Source of the DNA: an uncultured Chitinophagaceae bacterium
GTDB lineage: Bacteria > Bacteroidota > Bacteroidia > Chitinophagales > Chitinophagaceae
Length of the DNA: 64,000 nt
NCBI GenBank assembly: GCA_937862815.1
Contig: CALMED010000016.1
Location: 28,821 to 92,820 of the forward strand
Direction: 5' to 3'
In this document: piece by piece, positions 17,914 through 26,181 of the stretch
How positions within the stretch are numbered: the stretch's first letter is position 1
Layout: each line of letters starts with the position of its first letter
Program-made: the position numbers and the translations under genes
The notes under the pieces: generated by a model
The model's database searches: none
Told to the model about the DNA's origin: nothing
Seen by the model: the letters and a program-made list of their open reading frames with translations, nothing else

Positions 17914-19029
17914 CGTGTTGCGGATGCTCTCCCAGAGCAGGGTGGCCGTACGGTCCCAGCTGAAAACCGTCCTCCGGATTCTTCCTTTTTCAATCAACTG
18001 CTGCCGGAAAGCGGAATTGCTTTCCACCTGTTGCATAGCGGCTGCAATAGCTGCGTGATCACGCGGATCCACATAACAGGCCGCGTCGCCGGCCACTTCG
18101 GGCAATGAGGTAACCCGGGATGCAATGACCGGCACATCGCATTGCATGGCTTCGATGAGCGGGATGCCAAAGCCTTCGAAAAAAGGCACAAAAAGCAGGG
18201 CCGTTGCCGATGCCAGCACCCGGTTGAGTTCTTCGTTGGGCAACCGACCGGTGAAGTGAATGGCAGGCCCGGCAGGCAATTCCCGCTGCAGGGAAAAAAG
18301 TTCAGCCGTCTTGTACAGGCTGCCCCCGGCAATCAGCAGTTCCGTGTCGCTGCCGGTTTGCTGCCGGTAGCGGTCGAAGGCCTGCATCAGCCCGGCGATG
18401 TTTTTACGGGGACTGAGCGTACCCACAAAAAGAAAATAGGGTTTCCCCCCGGTGTATTGCTGCCGTACAACTGCCTGCTCCTCTTCCGGGACTGGATGGT
18501 AAAACGTGTTGATGCCGTTGTACACTACATCCAGCTGATCCGGGGCGATGCCGTAATGGGTGGCGATGTCGCGGCTACTGAACTCCGATACCGTAGCAAT
18601 GCGTGCCGCCTTCCGGGCAAAGCGGGGAAAGAAATGATTGTAATAATGGCGGTTGGAAAATTTGAGATCGGCCGGGTTGTGCAGGAAGTTGATGTCGTGA
18701 ATCACGGCCAGCTGTTTCCCCTTCCATCCGAGGCAAAGGATGCCGTCGGGCGAAAGAAACAAGTCGGGTTGCACCCGGTGCAGGTAGCGGCGCACACTTA
18801 CTTCAAACCACATGAGGTTGAGTACCGCGTGTCGGGCCGGCGGAAACAGTTGCACGGGCACCACGTTGGATGCAAAGACAAACGACGGATCAAAAGCATG
18901 GTCGAACAGGAAGTGAAACTCCACCTCCGGATGCCCCCGTACGATGCGCTGCAGGGTGTTGTACGTGAACCACCCGATGCCATCCATCTTATCCTTGCGG
19001 AGAACGCGTGTATTGACAACTATTTTCAA
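17902..19029 (-). CDS. glycosyltransferase family 4 protein (TTG start)
   Basis: A 375-residue GT4 enzyme. KMDGIGWFTYNTLQRI is the N-terminal acceptor loop; the C-terminal domain has YFLFVGTLSPRKNIAGLMQAF and the E-x7-E element FFEGFGIPLIEAMQCDVPVIAS. No in-frame ATG exists upstream of residue 15, while the conserved N-terminus (KIVVNTRVL) begins directly after a TTG at 19029, so TTG is taken as the start. Target glycan unknown. Confidence 0.87.
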   Translation of the reverse strand: MKIVVNTRVLRKDKMDGIGWFTYNTLQRIVRGHPEVEFHFLFDHAFDPSFVFASNVVPVQLFPPARHAVLNLMWFEVSVRRYLHRVQPDLFLSPDGILCLGWKGKQLAVIHDINFLHNPADLKFSNRHYYNHFFPRFARKAARIATVSEFSSRDIATHYGIAPDQLDVVYNGINTFYHPVPEEEQAVVRQQYTGGKPYFLFVGTLSPRKNIAGLMQAFDRYRQQTGSDTELLIAGGSLYKTAELFSLQRELPAGPAIHFTGRLPNEELNRVLASATALLFVPFFEGFGIPLIEAMQCDVPVIASRVTSLPEVAGDAACYVDPRDHAAIAAAMQQVESNSAFRQQLIEKGRIRRTVFSWDRTATLLWESIRNTLKD

Positions 19030-19069
19030 TCCGTAATCAATTTAAAGCAGCCAGCTCATTGCCAGATTC

Positions 19070-19077
19070 TATATTTG
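19070..19077 (+). promoter_or_regulatory. -7 element of the first FkbM gene
   Basis: TATATTTG, a perfect TAnnTTTG, ends 19 nt before the ATG at 19097 and faces away from the divergent GT4 gene. Confidence 0.6.
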
Positions 19078-19096
19078 TTCTGCAAAGAACGGGATT

Positions 19097-19927
19097 ATGA
19101 AGAAAATCGTACGGATCGCCGGCCTGATTCAGCTGATCCGGCAAAAAAAGCAATACAGCCGGTCCATCCGCCGGCAGCTGATCCGCACGTTGCTGTGGCT
19201 GGAATACGGCGCTTACCGGTACCCACTTCTATCCGATCCCGTTACCGTACGTATCCTGCACTACCGGGTGACCGCTTTTGGTTACGCCAACCTTTGCCTC
19301 CTCTTCCGCGAAATCTTTGTGAACGAAGACTACCGGCACTTCCACAGTTCGCAACCCAGGCCGGTCATTGCCGACTGCGGGGCCAACATCGGGATGGCCA
19401 CGCTGTACCTCAAATGGAAGTTCCCCCATGCCGTGATCCACGCCTTTGAACCCGACCCCGCCGCTTTTGCCCTGCTGGAACAGAACGTGCGGCAAAATGG
19501 TCTGCAGGACGTACACCTGCACCATGCGGCCGTGATGGACAAAGCCGGCAGTCTCACATTTTATGTGTCGAAAGAAACCAAGGCCTCGCTGATGATGAGT
19601 ACACAACGGGGACGTATGAACGAAGAAGCGCTCACCGTGGACGGTGTGGATTTTCCCGCTTTTCTCCGGGAAACAAGCCCCGCACTCCTGAAGATGGACA
19701 TCGAAGGCGCCGAGACCGGCGTCTTCACCGCTATGGCAGCCACTGGCACATTCGCCAGCCTGCAACAAATCATCCTCGAATACCATCACGGTATTGAAGG
19801 AAACTGCACCGGACTGGCCGGTTTTCTGCAATTGCTGGAAAACGAAGGATTCTGGTACAACCTGCACACACACCTGGAAACGGAGGGATCCTTCCAGGAC
19901 ATCCTGGTCGTGGCCCAACGTTTCTGA
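19097..19927 (+). CDS. FkbM family methyltransferase
   Basis: A 276-residue SAM-dependent methyltransferase. Motif I is VIADCGANIGMATLYL (about 92-107), followed by the acidic ribose-binding HAFEPDPAAFALLEQN and the family motif LLKMDIEGAE (about 196-205). FkbM enzymes O-methylate sugars or other hydroxyls; its place among glycosyltransferases suggests glycan O-methylation, which is an inference. A short N-terminal helix precedes the fold. It ends one base before the stop of the convergent glycosyltransferase gene. Confidence 0.87.
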   Translation: MKKIVRIAGLIQLIRQKKQYSRSIRRQLIRTLLWLEYGAYRYPLLSDPVTVRILHYRVTAFGYANLCLLFREIFVNEDYRHFHSSQPRPVIADCGANIGMATLYLKWKFPHAVIHAFEPDPAAFALLEQNVRQNGLQDVHLHHAAVMDKAGSLTFYVSKETKASLMMSTQRGRMNEEALTVDGVDFPAFLRETSPALLKMDIEGAETGVFTAMAATGTFASLQQIILEYHHGIEGNCTGLAGFLQLLENEGFWYNLHTHLETEGSFQDILVVAQRF

Positions 19928-19928
19928 A

Positions 19929-20774
19929 TCAGGAAGCACGCTCTTCTACCTCCCGGCTGAGCGCCAGCCAGTCAATGCCCGGGCTCACCAGACCTTTTTC
20001 CAGGTGGGTGCCCAGCGCCGGGTCGGGGATCCACAAGCTATAGCGCCTGCCGGTGAAAAAATACCGGAACGTGTACTTCACGGCCATCTTCAGGATGCCG
20101 AAGCTTTCCTGGTGCTGCAGCATAAAACGCAGGTAAGCGAGCGGATTGCGGATATGCGTCTTCGTGAGCACCAGCCAGAGCGCACAATCATTGTTGCCGC
20201 GGCTGTAGGAAAGAAAAATATCCTTTGTGGCAATCAGCTTTTCACGACTGGCGAGGAAAGTGAGGCAGGTGGAACTATCGGTGAACCAACGATGCCCGCA
20301 GGCGCTCTTCCGGCGCCGTGGGTGCCGGTGAATAGGGTGCGACAGCGTGTCGGCATGCAGGTAGCAACTCACAAAATCCACATCAGTTTCTTGCCGCAAC
20401 AATTGCACCATCAGGGCCAGGGCGCCGGGCCGGTACAGGTAATCGTCTTCAGCGAAGTAGACCAGCGGCGCATCTTCCTGCGTGGTGAGCAACTCCACCT
20501 GCTTGCGGAAGGTGGCCAGGTTACCCATAGCAGGTGTTTCGAGAATGGTGGTGCATGGTCCGGGCAGCAGGCTTTCGATCAGTTCGCGGTAAGCTGGCGG
20601 GCAACCATCCAGTATAAAATAATAACGGATGCGCAGTTCCCCCGTTGCCTGCATAAACGACAGCAGGCAGGTGCGCACCAACTGCCATTTGTCCTGCGGG
20701 TAGATCAACGGCACTTTGGAAACACCGGGATAAATCCGCCAGGCAACGGCCACATCGTAGGAGTACTGCATCAT
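19929..20774 (-). CDS. GT-A-type glycosyltransferase (GT2-like)
   Basis: A 281-residue protein with GT-A features: an early segment IRYYFILDGCPPAYRELIESL, then PLVYFAEDDYLYRPGALALM (about 105-124), whose EDD would serve as the DXD metal site. It resembles GT2-like enzymes but lacks the usual N-terminal strand sequence, so the family is tentative. A second in-frame ATG lies at 20771. Convergent with the first FkbM gene and divergent from the second. Confidence 0.72.
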   Translation of the reverse strand: MMQYSYDVAVAWRIYPGVSKVPLIYPQDKWQLVRTCLLSFMQATGELRIRYYFILDGCPPAYRELIESLLPGPCTTILETPAMGNLATFRKQVELLTTQEDAPLVYFAEDDYLYRPGALALMVQLLRQETDVDFVSCYLHADTLSHPIHRHPRRRKSACGHRWFTDSSTCLTFLASREKLIATKDIFLSYSRGNNDCALWLVLTKTHIRNPLAYLRFMLQHQESFGILKMAVKYTFRYFFTGRRYSLWIPDPALGTHLEKGLVSPGIDWLALSREVEERAS

Positions 20775-20793
20775 GGGGGTGTAAGTTATTTAC

Positions 20794-20801
20794 TATCTTC
20801 G
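20794..20801 (+). promoter_or_regulatory. possible -7 element of the second FkbM gene
   Basis: TATCTTCG is a one-mismatch TAnnTTTG variant in the 64-bp divergent gap before the ATG at 20839. Confidence 0.4.
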
Positions 20802-20838
20802 AAACTTTCCGATCTGCCAACTCAACCGATCCAACCGC

Positions 20839-21609
20839 ATGCTTCGAAAACTGGGCTACAGCATCATCCAACTGATCCTGCTCATCCGGAATTATGGTTT
20901 CTCCACCGCTTTTTCCCTGTGGGCACAGTTATTTTTTTACCCGGGATCAACGGCACGGGTCCGCTCCCGCCTTTTCCGCAACCCGGTGCGCCTGCGCAAA
21001 ACCGATTCCGATATCGAGATATTCAACCAGGTTTTTGCAGAAAGACAGTACCAGTGGCCCGGCATAATGGAACTGCAACCCCGCGTGATTGTTGATGCCG
21101 GTGCCAACATCGGCCTCGCCGCCTTGTATTTTGCCCGGCTCTTCCCCGACGCCCGCATCTGCTGCGTTGAACCCGACGCCGGCAATCTCGCCCTGCTGCA
21201 GGAAAACACCCGCAACTATCCCACCATCAGTAACCTGCACGGAGCGGTATGGAATACCAGCGCCTATCTCGAAATCAACAACCCGGAGGGCTTCAGTGCG
21301 GGCCGGAGCCTGCAGAACGCGGCCGGCAACACGTCCATCCAGGGCTATACCGTACCGGAAATTATGCAGCATTTCGGCGTGGAGCAGATAGATATTCTGA
21401 AGATGGACATTGAAGGCGCCGAAAAAGAAATTTTTGGCGAGGGCGATACCTCGTGGCTGAACAAGGTGCGCATCCTTGTGATTGAACTGCACGACATGTA
21501 CCGCGTCGGCACAGCCCGTGCCTTTTTCCGTGTGATGCAGCATAAATTCTCCCGCCTCTATGTACAAGGCGAAAACCTGGTTTGTTACCTGGAACCGGAG
21601 GCCTTCTGA
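20839..21609 (+). CDS. FkbM family methyltransferase
   Basis: A 256-residue SAM methyltransferase paralogous to the gene at 19097. VIVDAGANIGLAALYF (motif I, about 84-99), CCVEPDAGNLALLQEN and ILKMDIEGAEKEIF (about 190-203) are present. The N-terminal 60 residues include a hydrophobic segment (STAFSLWAQLFFY) that could sit at the membrane surface. Its last 25 bp overlap the convergent GT2 gene. A role in glycan methylation is inferred from context. Confidence 0.86.
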   Translation: MLRKLGYSIIQLILLIRNYGFSTAFSLWAQLFFYPGSTARVRSRLFRNPVRLRKTDSDIEIFNQVFAERQYQWPGIMELQPRVIVDAGANIGLAALYFARLFPDARICCVEPDAGNLALLQENTRNYPTISNLHGAVWNTSAYLEINNPEGFSAGRSLQNAAGNTSIQGYTVPEIMQHFGVEQIDILKMDIEGAEKEIFGEGDTSWLNKVRILVIELHDMYRVGTARAFFRVMQHKFSRLYVQGENLVCYLEPEAF

Positions 21610-22553
21610 ATACGCCCTGCATACAGCAGGTAATGCAGGAACATACAGCACTTGGAAACTATCCCCAACCTGCGAAGCAGTCCTTGTCCCACCAGCCGCT
21701 GAAACCGCATCATCCCTAACAAAGGTTCCGGAATCATGCCGGCATCCGTCCACCGGCTCATTCCGTCTGCCGATGTCAGCCGCAGGTTCCGCAACAGCCG
21801 CCAGTAGTAATCATAAGCAAAAATATAGCGAAGCGAAGCCAGGCCGATCCGTTGCAGCAGGTACAGGTTTTCCGGCACTTCCACTTCCGGTTTACGAAAG
21901 GATTGGCGGGTTATCTGCTCCCTCCCCACCCCAATGGTGATCAGTGGAAGGGTGAGTGTCATAAAGCCAGGCCGTTGCCTGAGTGCCCGTATGTAAAATT
22001 CAACATCCACCACCCATTTGATCGTTTCATCAAACCAGTCGGCCCGGTTGTTGCGGATCAGCGTGGTACTGGGATGACCGATGTAGTTGGTGCGCAGCAG
22101 GTACAGCGGGTTGCGGTGCAGCATCCGGCGATCGAAGGAAGTGGCTGCAAACACCCGGCGGTGTCCCGCTTCCACATCCACCTCTTCAAACCCGCTGAAA
22201 ATAAAATCATCTTTCGTAGTACGGGCGGCATCGGCAAAGACCCGGAGGCTGCCGGCATCGGTAAACCAGTCGTCGTCGTGCATGATCTTGATCCATTCCC
22301 CCGCTGCCAGGGCAATGCCCCGGTTCCAATTGGCCGGCGAGCCCAATGGCTGTGGATTGCGGAGGTACCGGAGGGGAAAACGGCCTTCGTACTGCCGGGC
22401 CAGTTCCTGCAATTGTTCATCCGGACTGTCATCCGTGAGCACCACTTCAAAATCGCGAAACTGTTGCTCCGCAATGGAATCGAGCAGCCGTTGCAGGTAC
22501 AGCCGGTTTTTGTACGCGGGAATGCAGATGGAAATGAAGGGTCGTTGCGCCAT
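21585..22553 (-). CDS. glycosyltransferase family 2 protein
   Basis: A 322-residue GT-A enzyme with a classic GT2 N-terminus: FISICIPAYKNRLYLQRLLD, DFEVVLTDDSPDEQL and the metal-binding DXD in IKIMHDDDWF (about 90-98). The ATG at 22553 places the first beta strand at the N-terminus; an in-frame start at 22571 adds six residues. It lies one gene from mqnA on the same strand and ends the glycan cluster. Confidence 0.88.
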   Translation of the reverse strand: MAQRPFISICIPAYKNRLYLQRLLDSIAEQQFRDFEVVLTDDSPDEQLQELARQYEGRFPLRYLRNPQPLGSPANWNRGIALAAGEWIKIMHDDDWFTDAGSLRVFADAARTTKDDFIFSGFEEVDVEAGHRRVFAATSFDRRMLHRNPLYLLRTNYIGHPSTTLIRNNRADWFDETIKWVVDVEFYIRALRQRPGFMTLTLPLITIGVGREQITRQSFRKPEVEVPENLYLLQRIGLASLRYIFAYDYYWRLLRNLRLTSADGMSRWTDAGMIPEPLLGMMRFQRLVGQGLLRRLGIVSKCCMFLHYLLYAGRIQKASGSR

Positions 22554-22571
22554 CGGTCCGAAAGTAAACAA

Positions 22572-23315
22572 TTATCCGTTCCGCAGCAGTTGCAGGAACC
22601 GGGTCATGCCCTCCTGCTTGGCCGCATCCAGTTCGTAGCTGAGATTGCGGGTGTAGTAGGTGAGCAGGTCGTAAGCGCTGTATGTCTGCGCCGCGGCGAT
22701 GGCCGGGAGTTGCTGCAGACCGATAGCTTGTGCGGCATCAAAGCGTTCGGTCCACGCGGAAGAAAGCGGCCGCAGACTCACCCACAGCGCAAAAACAAAA
22801 GGCAAGCCGGTGTGGGCCTTCCAGGCGCCAGACAGGTCGTACACATATTTCGACAGACGCCGTTGTTCCAGCGCCCGGTCGCCAATCACCACAGCGCCTG
22901 TGGTTCCCTGGATGCGGGTGCGGTACCCCTCGTCAGCTGCCGGCAGGAGCCGGGGCGAAACCCTCCAGAAATCCCGCAACAGGATGCGGCAGAGCGCAAC
23001 AGAAGTACGGCTCTGGTAATCGAGGTAAATCTCCGTCAGCTCTTCCACGGGAACTTCACTGAAGAGGCAAACGGATGCCACATCGCCATCGGTGCCAATG
23101 CAGTAACGGCTTACGATGTGGTATTCCGGCAGGTCGGCCAGCACGGCTACGGGCAGCAGGGCCACATCCACCGTTCCGTCCTGCAGCAGTTCCGCCACTT
23201 TTGATGGATAAGCCGGAATTAAATCGTGCGCCTGTAAAAAGGCATCCGACTGCATCCCGAACAACAAGGGCCGGGTATTCAAATAGCTCACCACACCTAC
23301 CTGTATCTTCTCCAA
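22572..23315 (-). CDS. mqnA: chorismate dehydratase MqnA (futalosine menaquinone route, TTG start)
   Basis: First committed enzyme of the futalosine menaquinone pathway. EKIQVGVVSYLNTRPLLFG at the N-terminus, VDVALLPVAVLADLPEY (about 57-72), CIGTDGDVASVCLFS and GAVVIGDRAL are typical of the MqnA periplasmic-binding-like fold. The frame lacks an ATG near the conserved N-terminus; TTG at 23315 gives 247 residues and starts at the first conserved residue. TTG codons at 23336 and 23414 are alternatives. mqnE at 62.3 kb belongs to the same route. Confidence 0.87.
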   Translation of the reverse strand: MEKIQVGVVSYLNTRPLLFGMQSDAFLQAHDLIPAYPSKVAELLQDGTVDVALLPVAVLADLPEYHIVSRYCIGTDGDVASVCLFSEVPVEELTEIYLDYQSRTSVALCRILLRDFWRVSPRLLPAADEGYRTRIQGTTGAVVIGDRALEQRRLSKYVYDLSGAWKAHTGLPFVFALWVSLRPLSSAWTERFDAAQAIGLQQLPAIAAAQTYSAYDLLTYYTRNLSYELDAAKQEGMTRFLQLLRNG

Positions 23316-23321
23316 TTCGTT

Positions 23322-23329
23322 TACTTTTG
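23322..23329 (+). promoter_or_regulatory. possible -7 element upstream of purB
   Basis: TACTTTTG matches TAnnTTTG but lies 151 nt before the purB ATG and no clear -33 element is present. It sits at the divergent 5' end of mqnA. Could instead be chance. Confidence 0.3.
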
Positions 23330-23480
23330 CGGGCAAAGAAACGATTTTCGGCGCATTGGGGACATGGGTTTGTGGCAGGCGGTAAGTGACAACGAAATGG
23401 TCACCAACCCGCAATCCGGGCTGTGCATTACAGATACTCTTCTGCGACGGTCTTTCTCACACCAAACAACCTTTCCCCGT

Positions 23481-24827
23481 ATGGAATTACAATCCCTCAC
23501 CGCCCTTTCGCCTGTTGATGGCCGTTACCGGAACCAGTTGCAGCACTTAGCCGTTTACTTTTCGGAATACGCCCTCATCCGTTACCGGGTACGGGTGGAA
23601 GTGGAATACCTGCTGTTGTTGTCGAAAAAGAAATTCTTTCCTCTTACAGCCGCACAGCAACGGACCCTGCGGGCCATCGTGGAAAACTTCACACCGGAGC
23701 AGGCCTTGGAAATCAAAAACCTGGAGCGGGTGACCAACCACGATGTGAAGGCGGTGGAATACTTCCTCAAACAGCAACTGGAACAGCTGCAGTTGGGTGC
23801 GTACAGGGAATGGGTGCATTTCGGACTGACCTCGCAGGACATCAACAACACGGCCATCCCACTGGCCTGGAAAGAAGCGCTGGAACAGGAATGGATGCCT
23901 GCCCTCTCCAACCTCATTTTGCGGCTGCGGCAGCTGGCACGGGAATGGAAGCAGGTACCCCTGCTGGCCCGTACCCACGGCCAGCCGGCTTCTCCCACCC
24001 GGTTGGGCAAGGAACTGATGGTATTTGTGGAACGGCTGGAATACCAGCTGCAGCAACTCTCCGAACTTCCCACAGGCGCCAAGTTTGGCGGCGCCACCGG
24101 CAACTTCAATGCGCATTACGCCGCTTTTCCGCAAACCGATTGGATTCGCTTTGGAAAGGAGTTTGTGGAAGGACATCTGGGCCTTCACCGCCAGCTGTTC
24201 ACCACTCAGATTGAACACTACGACCAACTGGCTGCCCAAATGGACGCTCTGCGGCGGATCAACACCATACTGATTGACCTGTGCCGGGATATCTGGACCT
24301 ATGTTTCGCTCGACTACTTCAAACAAAAAATTAAAAAAGGAGAAGTGGGCTCATCGGCCATGCCGCACAAAGTGAACCCCATTGACTTTGAAAACGCCGA
24401 AGGCAACCTCGGCATCGCCAACGCCCTGTACGAACACCTGAGCGCCAAATTGCCGGTGTCCCGCCTGCAACGCGACCTCACCGATTCCACCGCCCTGCGC
24501 AACCTGGGCGTACCCTTTGCACACGCGTACCTGTCGCTGCTGTCTATTGGAAAAGGACTGAACAAACTGCTGCTGAACGAAGAAAAAATTCGCCTGGACC
24601 TGGAGCAGAACTGGGCCGTGGTGGCCGAAGCCATCCAGACCATCCTCCGGCGGGAAAACTATCCCAACCCTTACGAGGCGTTGAAAGAACTGACCCGCGG
24701 GCAGGCTTCCATCACACAGGAAACGATCCGGAATTTTGTGAAAAATCTGAAAGTAAGCTCTGCGGTCAAAAAAGAACTGCTCGCCATCACCCCCTGGAAC
24801 TATACAGGTAAAAACCCTGAATTCTAA
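23481..24827 (+). CDS. purB: adenylosuccinate lyase
   Basis: Fumarase-superfamily enzyme acting twice in purine synthesis (SAICAR to AICAR, adenylosuccinate to AMP). The 448 residues carry the superfamily signature loop GSSAMPHKVNPIDFENAEG (about 292-310), LARTHGQPASPTRLGKEL with a catalytic histidine, and HFGLTSQDINNTA. The larger length and N-terminus (LQSLTALSPVDGRYR) resemble the E. coli-type PurB. The frame extends to an ATG at 23364, but family similarity starts at 23481. Confidence 0.95.
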   Translation: MELQSLTALSPVDGRYRNQLQHLAVYFSEYALIRYRVRVEVEYLLLLSKKKFFPLTAAQQRTLRAIVENFTPEQALEIKNLERVTNHDVKAVEYFLKQQLEQLQLGAYREWVHFGLTSQDINNTAIPLAWKEALEQEWMPALSNLILRLRQLAREWKQVPLLARTHGQPASPTRLGKELMVFVERLEYQLQQLSELPTGAKFGGATGNFNAHYAAFPQTDWIRFGKEFVEGHLGLHRQLFTTQIEHYDQLAAQMDALRRINTILIDLCRDIWTYVSLDYFKQKIKKGEVGSSAMPHKVNPIDFENAEGNLGIANALYEHLSAKLPVSRLQRDLTDSTALRNLGVPFAHAYLSLLSIGKGLNKLLLNEEKIRLDLEQNWAVVAEAIQTILRRENYPNPYEALKELTRGQASITQETIRNFVKNLKVSSAVKKELLAITPWNYTGKNPEF

Positions 24828-24915
24828 GCAGAAAAACTTTAAAAAAAATACAGAACCAATTCACATTCAATGCCCCGGATCGGACGCACTTCACAAAAAA
24901 TTAAAACAGAAAAAA

Positions 24916-24947
24916 TTTGGTGGTCGTGGAATTTTATCCCACATTTG
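24916..24947 (+). promoter_or_regulatory. promoter-like pair in the purB-yraN gap
   Basis: TTTG at 24916-24919 and CACATTTG at 24940-24947 are separated by exactly 20 nt, matching the TTTG/TAnnTTTG architecture with one mismatch. No gene on this strand begins within 500 bases downstream, and a terminator follows 47 bases later. Confidence 0.45.
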
Positions 24948-24952
24948 CCCTA

Positions 24953-25019
24953 TCCAATATCTGAATAACCAACGGACCATCCAATCAGTCCTTGAAAAAC
25001 TTCCTTTCGGAAGTTTTTT
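24953..25019 (+). ncRNA. candidate small RNA (promoter plus terminator, no ORF)
   Basis: Between the promoter-like pair at 24916-24947 and the hairpin at 24995-25019 lie about 67 nt with no ORF. The predicted transcript would be a short leader ending in a strong terminator hairpin. The hairpin may only serve the flanking convergent genes purB and yraN, in which case there is no RNA gene. No known RNA family is recognised. Confidence 0.35.
24995..25019. terminator. bidirectional terminator between purB and yraN
   Basis: AAAAACTTCC, loop TTTC, GGAAGTTTTTT: a GC-capped A/T-flanked stem with T-runs on both strands, suited to stop transcription from either side. Confidence 0.75.
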
Positions 25020-25033
25020 CTTTTCTCCCCCCT

Positions 25034-25390
25034 TTACAGCGATACATCTTCCAGCAAGAAATAGTCAGGCTCCCTGTTGGCATACAACCGGATGCTCAGA
25101 ATATGATATTGCAGGCGCTTCCAGTGCGGGTATTGTTCCTGGTACGCTTCACCGGCCAGTAGCAGGCGTTCCATTTTGCGGATCGTAACACCTTCCTCCG
25201 GATAACCGAAGGTGTCTGTGCGGCGGGTTTTGACCTCAATGAAATGCAGCATGCCGTTTTTCTCGGCCACAAGGTCCAGTTCATAGTAGGAGTATTTCCA
25301 GTTGCGGTGCAGGATGCGGTAGCCGCGTTCCTGTAACCAGCGGGCGGCCAGGTCTTCGCCCAACCGTCCGGTTGCGAGGTGTTTTGCCAT
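25034..25390 (-). CDS. YraN family (UPF0102) endonuclease-like protein
   Basis: A 118-residue protein of the YraN/UPF0102 family, related to the PD-(D/E)xK restriction-like fold. HLATGRLGEDLAARWLQERGY and HRNWKYSYYELDLVAEKNGMLHFIEVKTR show the family helix and the E-L-D...EVK active-site pattern (about 40-62). The biological role is not established. Start 25390 is preferred to 25408 because the family begins within a few residues of MAKHLATG. Divergent from the DUF6580-like gene. Confidence 0.88.
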   Translation of the reverse strand: MAKHLATGRLGEDLAARWLQERGYRILHRNWKYSYYELDLVAEKNGMLHFIEVKTRRTDTFGYPEEGVTIRKMERLLLAGEAYQEQYPHWKRLQYHILSIRLYANREPDYFLLEDVSL

Positions 25391-25475
25391 ATCCCTAAAA
25401 TTAAGCATTCTCCGTTTTTCACAGGGGGTGTGGAAAGACTCCTGTTCAAAATCACGCAGATGCGTTGCTTTTGAC

Positions 25476-25483
25476 TATTTTTG
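25476..25483 (+). promoter_or_regulatory. -7 element of the DUF6580-like gene
   Basis: TATTTTTG matches TAnnTTTG and ends 19 nt before the ATG at 25503, supporting that start over a longer frame opening at 25428. Confidence 0.6.
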
Positions 25484-25502
25484 TACACCAATAACCGGAT
25501 TT

Positions 25503-26060
25503 ATGAAGTTGAACAAGAACATCCTTTTCGTTTTGCTGGCCATGATTGTTGTGGCCTCTTTATACCGCATCCTGCCCAACCGCCCCCTGGGCTTTGCCCC
25601 GCAGATTGCCATGGCGCTCTTTGCCGGATCACTGATCAAAAACCGCCGTTACGCCTTTGCCCTGCCTTTGCTGAGCATGTTCCTGGGTGACCTCGTCTTC
25701 CAGGCCCTGTTTGCCGCAGGACTGGCGCCTTACGGAGGATTCTACAGTGGACAGCTGACCAACTACCTGCTCTTCGCCGGTCTGACGGTAATGGGCTTTT
25801 TCATCCGCCACAACAATGCCTGGCAGATCGGGCTGGGTGCACTTGGCGGACCCACTGCTTATTTCCTGATCAGCAATTTCCTGGTATGGCTCGGCGGAGG
25901 AGGATACCACCACCCCAAAACCTTCACCGGACTGATGATGACTTACACCGATGGCATCCCGTTCTATACCGGCAGCCTCTACGCAACGGCTGTTTTCTGC
26001 GCCCTCTTTTTCGGCGGGTATGCCCTGCTCCGCGGCAAACAAGCCCCGGCACTCGCCTGA
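25503..26060 (+). CDS. DUF6580-like putative transport membrane protein
   Basis: A 185-residue membrane protein with about five to six helices. The stretch RPLGFAPQIAMALFAGSLIKNRRYAF with LPLLSMFLGDLVFQ is characteristic of this Bacteroidota family, which resembles the substrate-binding S-components of ECF importers; the substrate is unknown. YHHPKTFTGL between the last helices is a conserved-looking loop. A terminator follows after 18 nt. Confidence 0.75.
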   Translation: MKLNKNILFVLLAMIVVASLYRILPNRPLGFAPQIAMALFAGSLIKNRRYAFALPLLSMFLGDLVFQALFAAGLAPYGGFYSGQLTNYLLFAGLTVMGFFIRHNNAWQIGLGALGGPTAYFLISNFLVWLGGGGYHHPKTFTGLMMTYTDGIPFYTGSLYATAVFCALFFGGYALLRGKQAPALA

Positions 26061-26078
26061 TCATTTACAGTAATGCAT

Positions 26079-26108
26079 AAAAAATGTCCCGCAAAACGGG
26101 ACATTTTT
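26079..26108. terminator. bidirectional terminator between DUF6580-like and carboxylase genes
   Basis: AAAAATGTCCCG, loop CAAAA, CGGGACATTTTT: a near-perfect 12-bp stem with T-runs in both directions between convergent genes. Confidence 0.85.
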
Positions 26109-26181
26109 CATTGTATGCAGGTTACCTGTATGCAGATAATTTTTCAACAGATCCGGCTGCTTGGAAACAGCAAACATTGCT

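Noticed and set aside
23322..23480. Extended purB start at 23364 (39 extra residues)
   Set aside because: A TACTTTTG element upstream could support it, but PurB proteins begin at the LQSLTALSPVDGRYR segment, so 23481 was used.
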